64,000 nucleotides of DNA from Verrucomicrobiaceae bacterium (GCA_016795485.1 JAEUHM010000007.1:62001-126000), one strand, 5' to 3'; positions 37,170-46,724 are shown, counted from the stretch's first letter. Translations and numbers: made by a program. Notes: a model not told the origin generated them from the sequence alone.

Positions 37170-38165
37170 ATGATGCCTAGTCTGCCATATTTTTTTCTCC
37201 GCGTGTTGTTGTTCTTTTTCGCAAGTGAAGTGTTCTTCCTCACGCAAATGTCAGCCCAGACACCTGTGGGCAAAGTCGTGATTTATGACGAGTCGACGAC
37301 GACTATTGCGCAAGATGTGCGCGGCGATACTGCACATGGGGTAGAGTTAGACTCGAACCGGATCGCGGTCTTTAGAGATTCTGCGGGCCGGGTCCCAACA
37401 GGCGTGACAGCCAGCAGTTACAGCTTCGTCATGAAGCGTATCTGGGTGTTCGATATCGGCAATTTACGTCATGCCAGCGTGGTTTATGGAACCTTCCCAC
37501 GTGTGGTCACCGTCAGGGGACGACAATCGGTGGTAATGAAGAAGCTTTTTGATGTCTCTGACACGATCTCGACTGGATTGCCGTTTGCGATCATACCAAC
37601 TTACCCTGCTCCATCCGAGCAGTGGGTAGCGGCATTTGGTTCTGAGGGCATTCATCGCCATCAAACCGCTGGCAAGGATACCCCCGGAACAACGACCGAT
37701 GACGTGTTTGCTGCTGGAGTTTCTCAGCAGGGAATCTCATCTGAGATTGTGATTCCTGAATACACCCTTTTTGGATTAACCGGGCGAACTCAAGCTTGGA
37801 CAGGGAAGGCGACAGAACGCCCGCTCACTCTTCAGGCGAGCAAGTTAAGTCTGAGTACGGTTAGCGATGCGGACAAGTCAGTTTTTCCAGAGGTAATGGG
37901 TGCCAGTTCAGTGGAACTCTTTACTGAGATGGTCAGTAACTTTGGTCGGGATCGGACTAGTGGCTTCCCCGGTTATTGCTACTCCAGCATGACATCACGG
38001 ATTGCCGGTGGTCGACTAACCCTTAACAAGTCACTAACCTACAAGAGCAATGATGCTGCTACCCAAAGTACTAGAACGGTTGAAGGTGCGTTGAGTTTGA
38101 TCAGAACGATGCTCACTGCGGAGACAATGGGATACACGGAGGACGATTTCGATAAGTGGGAATGA
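37170..38165 (+). CDS. Exported protein B1 of a four-gene paralogous cassette
   Basis: A 331-residue exported protein; the signal peptide runs over about 35 residues and ends near LTQMSAQ. After it comes GKVVIYDEST and then RGD. Landmarks shared with B2 are IPTYPAPSEQW, a GxxxxRHQTAG segment, FGLTG, WTGKA, DADKSVFPEVM, and SNFGRDRTSGFPGY. No known domain or catalytic motif is recognised. ATG at 37170 is followed at once by a second ATG; either may start. The stop overlaps the A2 start as ATGA. Confidence 0.85.
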   Translation: MMPSLPYFFLRVLLFFFASEVFFLTQMSAQTPVGKVVIYDESTTTIAQDVRGDTAHGVELDSNRIAVFRDSAGRVPTGVTASSYSFVMKRIWVFDIGNLRHASVVYGTFPRVVTVRGRQSVVMKKLFDVSDTISTGLPFAIIPTYPAPSEQWVAAFGSEGIHRHQTAGKDTPGTTTDDVFAAGVSQQGISSEIVIPEYTLFGLTGRTQAWTGKATERPLTLQASKLSLSTVSDADKSVFPEVMGASSVELFTEMVSNFGRDRTSGFPGYCYSSMTSRIAGGRLTLNKSLTYKSNDAATQSTRTVEGALSLIRTMLTAETMGYTEDDFDKWE

Positions 38166-39049
38166 ATCGGCTATTCCAACTGCTATTCTTTGTTTTACTT
38201 GCCGGGGGAACCGCAAGCGCCCAGGTGCTCGTCTATCAGCACGCACAAGTCGGTTCCGTATTTGATGTTGTGCATGACTCTTCTTTTAGGCGCAATCCTG
38301 CGCTAGGTCAGTATCTGAGAAGATCCTATCTGTTGATCGAATGGAAGCCAACTGAAGGAGCAAACTTAAACCAGAAGCTGGCCGTCGTGGACTTTTACAC
38401 CACAGTGGATGTGGATGGATTCATCGAACTCAAATACGCCGTAAACAAAGACCTCCGGTATCGATTGATGGACCCCAAAGTGAACGTCGGCGTCAATCCA
38501 CTGGCAACCACGACTTCAGGCGGGCCAAATACCTACAATACGCTCAATAGCAGCGCTTATGAGACGCCACTGAATCCTGCAAGTCCACTTTCGGAGTATT
38601 GCCAGATTCAAATACACCCCAAAGGGTTCATTCAAGTGGGCGGAGACGGTCGCATTACGGGGATTTCCACCGGCACACCGATTCCCCGGCCGCTTCCACC
38701 CTCGAAGTCGTCTGGGCTGGGGATCACGAGGCAGTCGGTATCTGAAGGAACCACGGGCACCACGACGACCCATGAGGCAGATGTATGGAGTCTTTTTGGG
38801 GAATCCACAGTTCTCTCAGCTTCACCTTTAGTGATCGCACCGCTCAAAATGACCGGAAAGTGGCAGGTTGCGTTCTTTGAGAAGACGGGCACGAATCAAG
38901 CTGCCCCTACGGCCTCTCGTCATTACGTGGCCACAGGCGACCAGACAGCCCGCTTGGACCGCAAGTTCACATCCATGACTAGCGACTTGAACACGGTGCT
39001 AGACAAGGTCATCAAAAGCCTCCGTGACGCAGGTTATCATCTGGAGTAA
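38162..39049 (+). CDS. Exported protein A2 of a four-gene paralogous cassette
   Basis: A 295-residue paralogue of A1. A signal peptide (FQLLFFVLLAGGTASAQ) precedes VLVYQHAQVG. Shared with A1 are NLNQKLAVVDFY, GVNPLATTTSG, NTYNT, SEYC, HEADVWSLFGESTVLSASPLVIAP and the final LRDAGY. A Thr-rich stretch (SEGTTGTTTTHEAD) is private. It is coupled to B1 by ATGA and to B2 by a gap of 3 bp. Confidence 0.85.
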   Translation: MNRLFQLLFFVLLAGGTASAQVLVYQHAQVGSVFDVVHDSSFRRNPALGQYLRRSYLLIEWKPTEGANLNQKLAVVDFYTTVDVDGFIELKYAVNKDLRYRLMDPKVNVGVNPLATTTSGGPNTYNTLNSSAYETPLNPASPLSEYCQIQIHPKGFIQVGGDGRITGISTGTPIPRPLPPSKSSGLGITRQSVSEGTTGTTTTHEADVWSLFGESTVLSASPLVIAPLKMTGKWQVAFFEKTGTNQAAPTASRHYVATGDQTARLDRKFTSMTSDLNTVLDKVIKSLRDAGYHLE

Positions 39050-39052
39050 CGC

Positions 39053-39988
39053 ATGAAGACCTATTCCGCGCTCCATTCCTTCTTGGCTTTAGCTGCTTGG
39101 TTGATGATTCTCGATCTGAACGGCCTGCATGCACAGACGGCTGGGAAGATTGTGGTTTACAAAGAAACCTTGGAGTTGCGTCCCACGGACCAGCGGGGCG
39201 ACATGAAGCACACGAATGACTTGTCGGGGCTCACCAAGGCAAATTGGTCGACTTCAACACAGAGCACAAAGTTTACCAATTACCGGGTGATGGACATCGT
39301 TAACAACCGGCAGGCGGTTATTAGCTACTTCTCCGAGACAGGCAAACTTGGGAAGAAAACCATTGTTTACAAAAGATTCAGCACATCTCCGGCAGAGACG
39401 AGTATCCCGATTTCAAGGATCCCCATTTACCCATCACCTTCGGAACAGTGGATTTACATCTACGGGGGTGAAGATGTTTTGCGGCACCAGACAGCGGGTG
39501 AAGAAACTTCGACTGAAGCAGACGATCAATTTGAGCCGGGAGTTGATACTCAACCTACCGATCCAACCAAGTCTCCTGATGGTCGAATGGACTCCTTTGG
39601 TCTTAACGGCAGTACGTTTCTGTGGAATGGGCGAGCGCAAATGCTCCCTATCACGCTTGCAGCAAGCCAAGTGGCAGAGTCACAAGTGGCAGATGCTGAT
39701 AAGGCTGTTTATGCCTCGGTGATGGTCCAGTCGGGGCTCGAAGTGAGAAGTTACATGCTTTCAAACTATGACCGCGATCCAGCAAAAGGTTTTCCGGGTC
39801 ATACATTCACCCTTCAAACTGTTCAGCCAAGTCGTGGATTGATGGTGGTGGATAGGGTTATGACGTTCAACGCAAACGAGATTGATGCTGATGCCAGTGG
39901 ATCACTCGTAGTCCGCACGGTTGAAAACGCTGTAGAGTTGATCAGAGCAGATCTAATCAATCAAGGTTATGTTCAAGTGTTTGAGTAG
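39053..39988 (+). CDS. Exported protein B2 of a four-gene paralogous cassette
   Basis: A 311-residue paralogue of B1. The signal peptide ends near LHAQ and the chain begins TAGKIVVYKET. Shared with B1 are IPIYPSPSEQW, a RHQTAGEE segment, FGLNGSTFLWNGRA, DADKAVYASVM and SNYDRDPAKGFPGH, and like all four it ends in a helix with LINQGY. It closes the tight four-gene cluster; galU follows 81 bp later with its own ribosome binding site. Confidence 0.85.
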   Translation: MKTYSALHSFLALAAWLMILDLNGLHAQTAGKIVVYKETLELRPTDQRGDMKHTNDLSGLTKANWSTSTQSTKFTNYRVMDIVNNRQAVISYFSETGKLGKKTIVYKRFSTSPAETSIPISRIPIYPSPSEQWIYIYGGEDVLRHQTAGEETSTEADDQFEPGVDTQPTDPTKSPDGRMDSFGLNGSTFLWNGRAQMLPITLAASQVAESQVADADKAVYASVMVQSGLEVRSYMLSNYDRDPAKGFPGHTFTLQTVQPSRGLMVVDRVMTFNANEIDADASGSLVVRTVENAVELIRADLINQGYVQVFE

Positions 39989-40069
39989 CGCTTCTTCTTC
40001 GATCTAGCAGCGCGCACTAACCTCTTGTAAAACCAGTTGAACGCTACGTGCCTCAGCGGAGAGGTAGGC

Positions 40070-40954
40070 ATGGATCAATCACCGAAACGTGTCCGAAAAG
40101 CAGTCATACCCGCCGCAGGGTTTGGAACTCGCTTTTTGCCCATCTCCAAGGCAGTTCCCAAGGAGATGTTACCGCTAGTTGATAAGCCCGTGATCCAGTA
40201 TGTGGTGCAAGAGGCTGTTGATTCTGGGATTACCGACATCTTGCTCATTATCAGCAGGAATAAGCGCGCTATTGAGGAGCATTTCCATCCCATCGTCGAG
40301 CTTGAAGCGGAACTTGATGCTAAGGGCCGAACAGAGGAGCTTGAACAACTACGTCGCCTCCAAAGCATGGCGCGCATACACTTCGTCTGGCAGCCAAAAA
40401 TGGGCGGATTGGGAGATGCAGTTAGGTTTTCACGCACTTTTGTGGGCGATGAACCTTTTGCCGTTCTGTTGGGGGATACCGTAGTGACTACACCCGAGGA
40501 AAGCAAACCCGTGACGAGGCAACTGATGGACGTTGTCGAGAGCAGGGGTGGTTTTGCAGTAGCCTTGCAGGAGGTGTCGGATGACAAGGTGAGCCGCTAC
40601 GGCATTCTTGGGGGCACTGAGGTTGCTCCGGGGGTTTTTCTCGCAGATCAGTTCGTAGAAAAGCCACAGCCTCGAGACGCGCCTTCACGTTTAGCGGTGA
40701 GTGCACGCTACGTGCTCTCCCCCGGCATTTTTGAGTCATTGGAAGAGGTAGGGCCGGGTAAAGGGGGGGAGTTGCAACTGACGGATGCGATGAGGGCTCT
40801 CATGGCCAAGGAGCCACTGCACGGAGTGCGCTATGATGGAAAAAGGCACGACGTGGGCAACAAGTTGGACTTCATCAAAGCGAATGTCGAGTTTGGCCTT
40901 GCTCGTGAAGATATCGGTGGAGCACTGAAGGAGTGGCTCAAGAGCTTGATATAA
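40070..40954 (+). CDS. galU: UTP--glucose-1-phosphate uridylyltransferase
   Basis: A 294-residue nucleotidyltransferase making UDP-glucose from UTP and glucose-1-phosphate for envelope glycans. The N-terminus has IPAAGFGTRFLP (G-rich UTP loop), then KEMLPLVDKPVIQYVVQEAV and later KPQPRDAPSRLA, all GalU hallmarks. The ATG at 40070 is backed by GGAGAGG about 8 bp upstream, one of the clearest ribosome binding sites in the window. Its stop overlaps the ankyrin gene start as TAATG. Confidence 0.95.
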   Translation: MDQSPKRVRKAVIPAAGFGTRFLPISKAVPKEMLPLVDKPVIQYVVQEAVDSGITDILLIISRNKRAIEEHFHPIVELEAELDAKGRTEELEQLRRLQSMARIHFVWQPKMGGLGDAVRFSRTFVGDEPFAVLLGDTVVTTPEESKPVTRQLMDVVESRGGFAVALQEVSDDKVSRYGILGGTEVAPGVFLADQFVEKPQPRDAPSRLAVSARYVLSPGIFESLEEVGPGKGGELQLTDAMRALMAKEPLHGVRYDGKRHDVGNKLDFIKANVEFGLAREDIGGALKEWLKSLI

Positions 40955-42216
40955 TGATTGGCAAGGCGCTTTCCTGGATTGCATTCGGACTCTGCCTTAC
41001 CGGCTGCGGCCGATCTGGAGGCGACCCTGTTGCGCGCATTGTCGAGGCGGGATACTCGCTCAGCGTGACAGAGTACCACCGTGCAGCTCGCGCGGGTGAT
41101 GTGGCGCTCTTGCGGGCATTTGTCGAAGCAGGCACGGCGCTCGATGTTCGGTCAAAAATGGGTGCCACGGCACTTATGGAAGCCGCTGGGGCCGGCAAAG
41201 AGGAGGCTGTGGGCTGGCTATTGGCGAAAGGTGCAGACTTTAACCTCACTGACACGGCTGGTAAGGGCCTGCTGGTGGCAGCTGCCCAGGGCGGCTCCGT
41301 CAAGGTCATGGAAGCCTTAGTCGCTGCGGGTGCAAAGGCGGCCCCTGAAGATCGATTGCTGGAAATAGCAGCTGCCGAAGGAAACTTGGAGATGGTCTCC
41401 TGGCTTGCTCCGCGGTATCCGGAGTCTCTCAATGGTGCTCTCGAAGTAGCCAGCGGTGCAGGGGAGGTTGCTACGGTTACAGAGCTTCTCAAGGCTGGTG
41501 CGAGTTTGTTTAATGGTAAAGCACTGATGAGGGCTGCCAAGGAAGGTCAGGGCGATGTGGTGAGTGTTCTGCTCGCGGCTGGAGCCAATCGATTTGCTGC
41601 AGACGCTCAAGGGCTCATTGCATTGGACCACGCTGCCACCGTGAATAACCAAGAAGTTTTGAGACAACTGCGAGCAAGGCCTTCATTGGCAGAGCTTGAG
41701 CCCCAAGGACACGAATCAACGCGAATCAGAGAGTTTGTTGGCAGAGCAGATGTGGGACTTGATTTGGTATTAAAGCTCCGTCTCAAGGCGGTGAGAGAAG
41801 TCACTCTGCCGTTTCAACTTAGAGCCGGAACGACTGCGGGTGTCGTATTTCAGAAGGCCGGCGGCGAACAACGTGAGATTCCTGTTGCTCTCGGTGAAGA
41901 GGTTGGAGATGGTTGGCGGTTGGCGCGAGTTAGGATAAGCCCTGTGCCTTGGGCACCAATCGGCGCGTTGCTTTTGCACGATAAGACTCAGTCGATGCGG
42001 CTGGCACTTCCCGATCTACCCATCCGGGCCGGTGAAGTTGTTGCGCTAGTCACGATTGAAGGCAGAGGAGGCAGCTTTGAGTTACAATTGGGTGACGAGG
42101 TGCAATTGGACGGCTCGCCATGGGTTACTGCCCAGATTGGCCTTTCCGAGGTTACGTTGAAGCGAGGCGACACGGAAGTCGCATTTGTCCGGGCCCATGA
42201 CGTGGATCGTCAGTAA
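40954..42216 (+). CDS. Ankyrin-repeat lipoprotein
   Basis: A 420-residue protein; a lipobox LTGC (C18) follows the hydrophobic signal. Residues about 40-240 form consecutive ankyrin-type repeats (for example GATALMEAAGAGKEEAVGWLLAKGAD, LIALDHAATVNNQEVLRQL). The C-terminal 180 residues are a beta-rich domain with hydrophobic GLDLVLKLRLK and FELQLGDEVQL, not recognised. The start overlaps the last base of the galU stop, so translation is coupled. It converges on the TIM-barrel gene, with a 7-bp overlap at the stops. Confidence 0.82.
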   Translation: MIGKALSWIAFGLCLTGCGRSGGDPVARIVEAGYSLSVTEYHRAARAGDVALLRAFVEAGTALDVRSKMGATALMEAAGAGKEEAVGWLLAKGADFNLTDTAGKGLLVAAAQGGSVKVMEALVAAGAKAAPEDRLLEIAAAEGNLEMVSWLAPRYPESLNGALEVASGAGEVATVTELLKAGASLFNGKALMRAAKEGQGDVVSVLLAAGANRFAADAQGLIALDHAATVNNQEVLRQLRARPSLAELEPQGHESTRIREFVGRADVGLDLVLKLRLKAVREVTLPFQLRAGTTAGVVFQKAGGEQREIPVALGEEVGDGWRLARVRISPVPWAPIGALLLHDKTQSMRLALPDLPIRAGEVVALVTIEGRGGSFELQLGDEVQLDGSPWVTAQIGLSEVTLKRGDTEVAFVRAHDVDRQ

Positions 42217-43802
42217 CCTTCCTCGCTCAGCATTTTGGCAAAGGCCTCTAGGTTCTCGTAGTTCGACGTCCACGTCGTGTACATTACGCCGATGATTCCT
42301 TGATGTGACTTGGCCATCTTTAACCACTGACGCGTGTGGGCAATTGGCTGGTCATAGTATCCGGCAATGAGTTGACGATGCCCACGCGATTCAAAAAACT
42401 GCAGACTTTCCTTTGCCTTTGAGCCCTGGTTCCAGTTTACGACCACCGTCTTTTCACTCAAACCTTCCCACGATCCCAATAGTGAACCGTCGACCAGATA
42501 GTAGTTGTCCGGCAAAGCATTGTGATGCGGGTCGAACATATCACTCCAAACGAAAACACGAGCCTCTGGTGAGCTCTCCTTTAGCAGCCTTTGACAGAAA
42601 GCTACGTTGTCTGCAGCGATCCTACCTGGTGTCCTTTTCGTGTCTTTGCAGGCCTGACAGTAGTTCATCACACGCCACTCATCGTGCTGCATCATGTAGT
42701 TTTCTGCACCCCACAATGTGCTGACGTCAGACGCTTGCCGTTTGAGCAATAGCTGAAAACCTGGTTCGGAGACACAGGCGCACACCTGACCTTCGTAGAT
42801 CACGTGTGGGTGAAAGTAGCTGATCCTCAAGCGGGTTCCATCAGGCACCGCTTTTGTATGGAGCGTTGCGGGTTCATGCCATGCGTCATACTCGCCCTTA
42901 TAGGGGACAGAGCCCATCATTGGATCACTGAACGGTTGAAAATCGGTGCCCTCGACCATGGTTTTTCCGTCCTCAGTTCGCACCACGAAAGGAGCACCCG
43001 GTCTGCGGAGGACATTGACAAGACCTGTCTCCTCCAATCGGGGTGAATCCCAGATTAAAGTTCCTTCATGGCCACCCCAGACCCCAAAGTAGATCGTCGC
43101 CTTACTGTGATGTAGGCTGTTGAAGCTCAGATGCACATCCCGCCAGTTTTGATCTGTCTTCACCGTCACATCGGTGAACTGGAGTTGTCGACCATCAGCG
43201 ATCACTTTGATCTCGGGCTTGCCACTTCGGAATCGTTCGGTCTTCACCCGGACACTGATGTGATATTGTCGCCACGGCTTGATTTGGATTGCCTGACTGA
43301 AGCGGGCGTTCGCCTTACAAGGTGTAGAGGTGAACTCATTTCCTCGTTGGACGATCGTCTGGTCCACAAATGACCATCTTGGCTTCAGATTGACGTCAGG
43401 GTCAGGCACGTGCGCGGCAATGTCGTCTTTAACGATGAAGAGCGCTTCTTTGACAGGGAGGCCCTCGGCGAGATTGGGATCGTTTGAAAGCAGATCGTTG
43501 GAGTAACCCACGCCAAAAAGTGCTGGGACGACTTTTATCCCCGCATCGGCAGCGGCCTGCTTTACAGCCCTGACGTTATCGAAATACCGTTGAGGAAGGG
43601 TGGGAATGCGGGCAAACTTTGAGTCAGTAAGCAGCGCGTGAGTGTAACCAGCTTTCTTTGCCCGATCAATCAAGCCGGTTACTCGTGCGACTTGTTCGAC
43701 AAGCAAGTAGTTCGCGTTGATGTAGACCCATCGTTCCCCCGCAATCGCGGAAAGTGCTGCGACAAGGCAAAATGCGCACGTAACCGCCGTGTGACGGCTC
43801 AT
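42210..43802 (-). CDS. Exported glycoside-hydrolase-like TIM-barrel protein
   Basis: A 530-residue exported protein. After the signal, residues about 25-120 look like the first strands of a TIM barrel (WVYINANYLLVEQVARVTGLIDRAKKAGYTHALLTDSKFAR). A carbohydrate-binding-like beta-sandwich insertion (about 170-270) with FSQAIQIKPWRQYHISVRVK follows, and the barrel resumes with ENYMMQHDEWRVMNYC and FVWSDMFDPHHNALP. That layout resembles GH20/GH-like enzymes with an inserted CBM, but I cannot place it or its catalytic acids. It overlaps the PQQ-like gene downstream in transcription order by 4 bp (ATGA), so both come from one mRNA. Confidence 0.65.
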   Translation of the reverse strand: MSRHTAVTCAFCLVAALSAIAGERWVYINANYLLVEQVARVTGLIDRAKKAGYTHALLTDSKFARIPTLPQRYFDNVRAVKQAAADAGIKVVPALFGVGYSNDLLSNDPNLAEGLPVKEALFIVKDDIAAHVPDPDVNLKPRWSFVDQTIVQRGNEFTSTPCKANARFSQAIQIKPWRQYHISVRVKTERFRSGKPEIKVIADGRQLQFTDVTVKTDQNWRDVHLSFNSLHHSKATIYFGVWGGHEGTLIWDSPRLEETGLVNVLRRPGAPFVVRTEDGKTMVEGTDFQPFSDPMMGSVPYKGEYDAWHEPATLHTKAVPDGTRLRISYFHPHVIYEGQVCACVSEPGFQLLLKRQASDVSTLWGAENYMMQHDEWRVMNYCQACKDTKRTPGRIAADNVAFCQRLLKESSPEARVFVWSDMFDPHHNALPDNYYLVDGSLLGSWEGLSEKTVVVNWNQGSKAKESLQFFESRGHRQLIAGYYDQPIAHTRQWLKMAKSHQGIIGVMYTTWTSNYENLEAFAKMLSEEGY

Positions 43803-45040
43803 TTCTTGGTGATGCGGTAAAGGGCTTTCTCGGTTCGCAGCAGTAGATCATTATCGACCACCGCGGCAGAAGCCAGAGTCTTCTCGCCCAGGTCATTTTT
43901 GGCTACCGTTTGAAGCGTATGACCCGGCTTCACCACTGCGGTCATGCCTTGTTCGTCTGTGGCGTAGATCATCCCATCTGCATAGAGCAAAGAGGCGGAC
44001 GAGTTGCTCAGCAGGCGCTCTTCATAGTAGACTTCACCGGTCTTTGCATCTCGGCAGGAAAAGATTCCCTTATCATCCAACATGTAAAGATCGTCACCCA
44101 CCACCAGCATGCTGGGATTGTGCGGGACACGTTTATCGGCGCGCCAAGCCAGATGAGTCTCCGTGACATCGCCAGTGCCACCTACCTTGATGGCCAGAGC
44201 GGATGGCTTGTCATATCCAGTGCTCAAAAAGATCATGTCATGAGCAAAAACCGGCCTTGGCACGACCGAATAGCCCTGATCGTAAGTCAGATGCCAGATC
44301 TCGGAACCGTCTGATGGACGAAGCGCTTGGACAATGCCGCTACCTGCTGTGATAATCTGTTTCTCGCCGTTGACCTCGATTAGTAGCGGTGTGCTGAATG
44401 AGAACTTCCGGGAGGCTGGGCTTGTCCGCACCCGTTTCCAAGCGAGTTTACCATCTGCCTTATTGAGTGCGATAACACTTGGGTTGGATGCTGCATCTGC
44501 GTTAAAGACCAAGAGGTTATCTACCAGTAGGGGGCTTCCGCCGGTCCCGTGCACCGCAGGATAGGGATGATCATTGTTCTTCCATACGACTTTCCCATCG
44601 GCAGCTTGGACGCATCCGGAGCCATGATGCCCGAAGTGGACGTAGACAAGGCCACCTTCAAAAATAGGGGAAGGGGACGCCTGGCTGTTCTTGGAGTGCA
44701 TTTTCAGCTTGGCTGGATCGTCCACAACGAACAACTCTGTCTCCCACGACTGTTTTCCGGTCTCGGCATCAAGTGCAAGGACCGTCAGACGGACTTTGCT
44801 ACTTTGCTCAACGGCATTCGTGAGAAAAACTCGCCCGTCCGCGACAACTGGAGAGGACCACGCACGCCCTTGGAGAGCATGAGACCACTTGATGCCAAGG
44901 GTTTTCGACCAACGAGAAGGGAGACCGGTCGCCGTCGAGTGCCCCTGGGCGGTAGGACCACGAAACTCGGGCCAAAGTGCCTCGGAGTGGAGGGAGGTGG
45001 CCGTAGCAAACAGGAGGAGGGCAAAAAAGTGCTTTTTCAT
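43799..45040 (-). CDS. PQQ-like beta-propeller exported protein
   Basis: A 413-residue exported protein with a signal peptide ending near LHSEA and repeated PQQ-like blades: WPEFRGPTAQG at the start, ALDAETGKQSWET, GSPLLVDNLLVFNADA and ALNKADGKLAWKRV. These eight-bladed propellers occur in BamB-like scaffold proteins and quinoprotein dehydrogenases. Catalytic quinoprotein features such as the Cys-Cys pair are not visible, so it may be a scaffold. It is the first gene of a two-gene unit with the TIM-barrel protein. Confidence 0.85.
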   Translation of the reverse strand: MKKHFFALLLFATATSLHSEALWPEFRGPTAQGHSTATGLPSRWSKTLGIKWSHALQGRAWSSPVVADGRVFLTNAVEQSSKVRLTVLALDAETGKQSWETELFVVDDPAKLKMHSKNSQASPSPIFEGGLVYVHFGHHGSGCVQAADGKVVWKNNDHPYPAVHGTGGSPLLVDNLLVFNADAASNPSVIALNKADGKLAWKRVRTSPASRKFSFSTPLLIEVNGEKQIITAGSGIVQALRPSDGSEIWHLTYDQGYSVVPRPVFAHDMIFLSTGYDKPSALAIKVGGTGDVTETHLAWRADKRVPHNPSMLVVGDDLYMLDDKGIFSCRDAKTGEVYYEERLLSNSSASLLYADGMIYATDEQGMTAVVKPGHTLQTVAKNDLGEKTLASAAVVDNDLLLRTEKALYRITKK

Positions 45041-45177
45041 GGGTTCGGCGAGTCTTCAGTAAACGTAGAGAAGGCGTAAGTGGGCCATATCTTTCACATA
45101 ACAAAAATGTTGCGTGACTGATTGACCTGATGCCCCTCGCTTGTAGAGTTTCACCACACCATCCCCCTATTCAAACC

Positions 45178-46083
45178 ATGTCTGCAGTCGCCGAAGCCGC
45201 TGAACCGCAATCCGAAAAGCTCACCAAGAAGATTCTCACCGCCGATCACCCAACGTGGTGCCCTGGGTGTGGTGACTTCGCAGTTCTTGCTGCGTTTTAC
45301 AAGGTTCTTGAGAAACTTCAGTATCCACATGAAAAGATCGTTTGTGTAGCCGGCATTGGTTGCAGCAGCCGCTTCCCATACTTCGTCAACAGTCACGGTA
45401 TTCACTTTATCCATGGCCGTGCTCTCCCGCTTGCTACAGGGGTCGCACTGAGTCGCCCAGACGTTCATGTTTTCGTTTTTGGTGGTGACGGAGACGGTTT
45501 CTCCATCGGAGGAAACCACCTCAACCATGCCGCACGGAAGAACATCAAGATGACCTACGTCATCATGGATAACAGCGTCTATGGACTGACAAAGAATCAG
45601 ACCAGCCCAACGTCTCCACAGGGCCGCAAAAGCAAAACGGATCCTCAGGGGAACTTTGACCGCCCTATCAATCCCATGAAGCAATTGCTTGCCAGTGGGG
45701 CGACATTCATCGCCCGCACCCACGCAATGCAGGTGGCTCACATGATGCAGACCTTTGAGCGCGCTATCCAGCACGACGGCTTTAGCGTCGTCGAGTGCCT
45801 CAGCGAGTGCGTGATGTTCTATCCGGGTGCATTCGATGACAGTCTTCCGCGCAAACAAGGCGTTTGGGATGTGATTGACGAGACGCAGCATGATGTCACC
45901 GACGACGTTGCGGCGTTCAAACTTGCTGACCTTCCTGCTCCAGGTAAGTTTGGCGTGTTCTACCAAAAGAAACTCCCTACCAAGAACGAGAAGGAGTTGA
46001 ACTGGATAGCTGATACACAGGCCAAGCTCGGCGGTTTGTCCCAGAAAGACATCTTGCGTAAGCGTTTTGAGGTCATGCGCTAA
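45178..46083 (+). CDS. 2-oxoacid:ferredoxin oxidoreductase beta subunit (KorB-like)
   Basis: A 301-residue thiamine-diphosphate subunit. WCPGCGD (C28, C31) is the typical start of the beta subunit with Fe-S cysteines, and GDGDGFSIGGNH (103-114) with VIMDNSVYGLTKNQ carries the thiamine-diphosphate Mg site. It belongs with an alpha subunit carrying the ferredoxin-linked 2-oxoacid binding part (often korA); no alpha gene is in the window. The reaction would be oxidation of 2-oxoglutarate or a related 2-oxoacid to the acyl-CoA with reduction of ferredoxin. The next gene begins 5 bp after its stop. Confidence 0.9.
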   Translation: MSAVAEAAEPQSEKLTKKILTADHPTWCPGCGDFAVLAAFYKVLEKLQYPHEKIVCVAGIGCSSRFPYFVNSHGIHFIHGRALPLATGVALSRPDVHVFVFGGDGDGFSIGGNHLNHAARKNIKMTYVIMDNSVYGLTKNQTSPTSPQGRKSKTDPQGNFDRPINPMKQLLASGATFIARTHAMQVAHMMQTFERAIQHDGFSVVECLSECVMFYPGAFDDSLPRKQGVWDVIDETQHDVTDDVAAFKLADLPAPGKFGVFYQKKLPTKNEKELNWIADTQAKLGGLSQKDILRKRFEVMR

Positions 46084-46088
46084 CGCGG

Positions 46089-46688
46089 ATGAGTTCGAGC
46101 CCAAGAAGTTCTTTTGTTTGGTTGCCTGTTGGCCTCGCGTTGGCCGCACTGGTTTGGCGTGTAGCTAAACTCGGGTTCGGCGTGCCTGACGTTCTACCCA
46201 ATTTTTCTCCATGGCTTGCCATTGCATTTGCCGGCGGTGCCTTGTTAGGGCGAAATCCAGTAGTGTGGGTCTGGCCGAGTCTCTTGGTCCTGAGCGATCT
46301 GGTCTGGGCACGCAGCGATATCAGGGAAGTTTGGTCAATTTACGTGGTATTCGCGGTGGTTGCCTTTTTTGGCATTCAACTTCGGGGCAAGCTGTCAGCA
46401 TTTGGCGTTGTTGGAGGCACGGTGCTTTCGGCGATCGCGTTTTACGTGATTTCGTCCTCGCAAGCCTGGCTGTTCAGCTCGGTGTACGACAAAAGTTTGG
46501 CTGGTTGGTTTCAGGCCATCACCGTAGGAGATCCTGCCTTCCAACCACAAGCATGGGTCTTTGCCATGCGCTCGGTTGCCAGTGAAGGCCTGTTCGCCTT
46601 GCTGCTGGTCATAGCCTACAATGGCGAGGCCTATTGGCGACACTTGAAGTGCCTTCCGTTGGGCAAGCGTTCTCTGGCTACGGCTTAA
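46089..46688 (+). CDS. DUF6580-like membrane protein
   Basis: A 199-residue protein with about five hydrophobic helices. NFSPWLAIAFAGGALLGRN and a later ASEGLFALLLVIAYNGEAY resemble the DUF6580 type of small membrane proteins. It follows the KorB-like gene by 5 bp and is probably cotranscribed. Function is unknown; some relatives neighbour vitamin or metal transporters, which I cannot test here. Confidence 0.6.
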   Translation: MSSSPRSSFVWLPVGLALAALVWRVAKLGFGVPDVLPNFSPWLAIAFAGGALLGRNPVVWVWPSLLVLSDLVWARSDIREVWSIYVVFAVVAFFGIQLRGKLSAFGVVGGTVLSAIAFYVISSSQAWLFSSVYDKSLAGWFQAITVGDPAFQPQAWVFAMRSVASEGLFALLLVIAYNGEAYWRHLKCLPLGKRSLATA

Positions 46689-46724
46689 AGTTGCTCGTGC
46701 GATGCGAGTTTTTATCCAAAAGAC

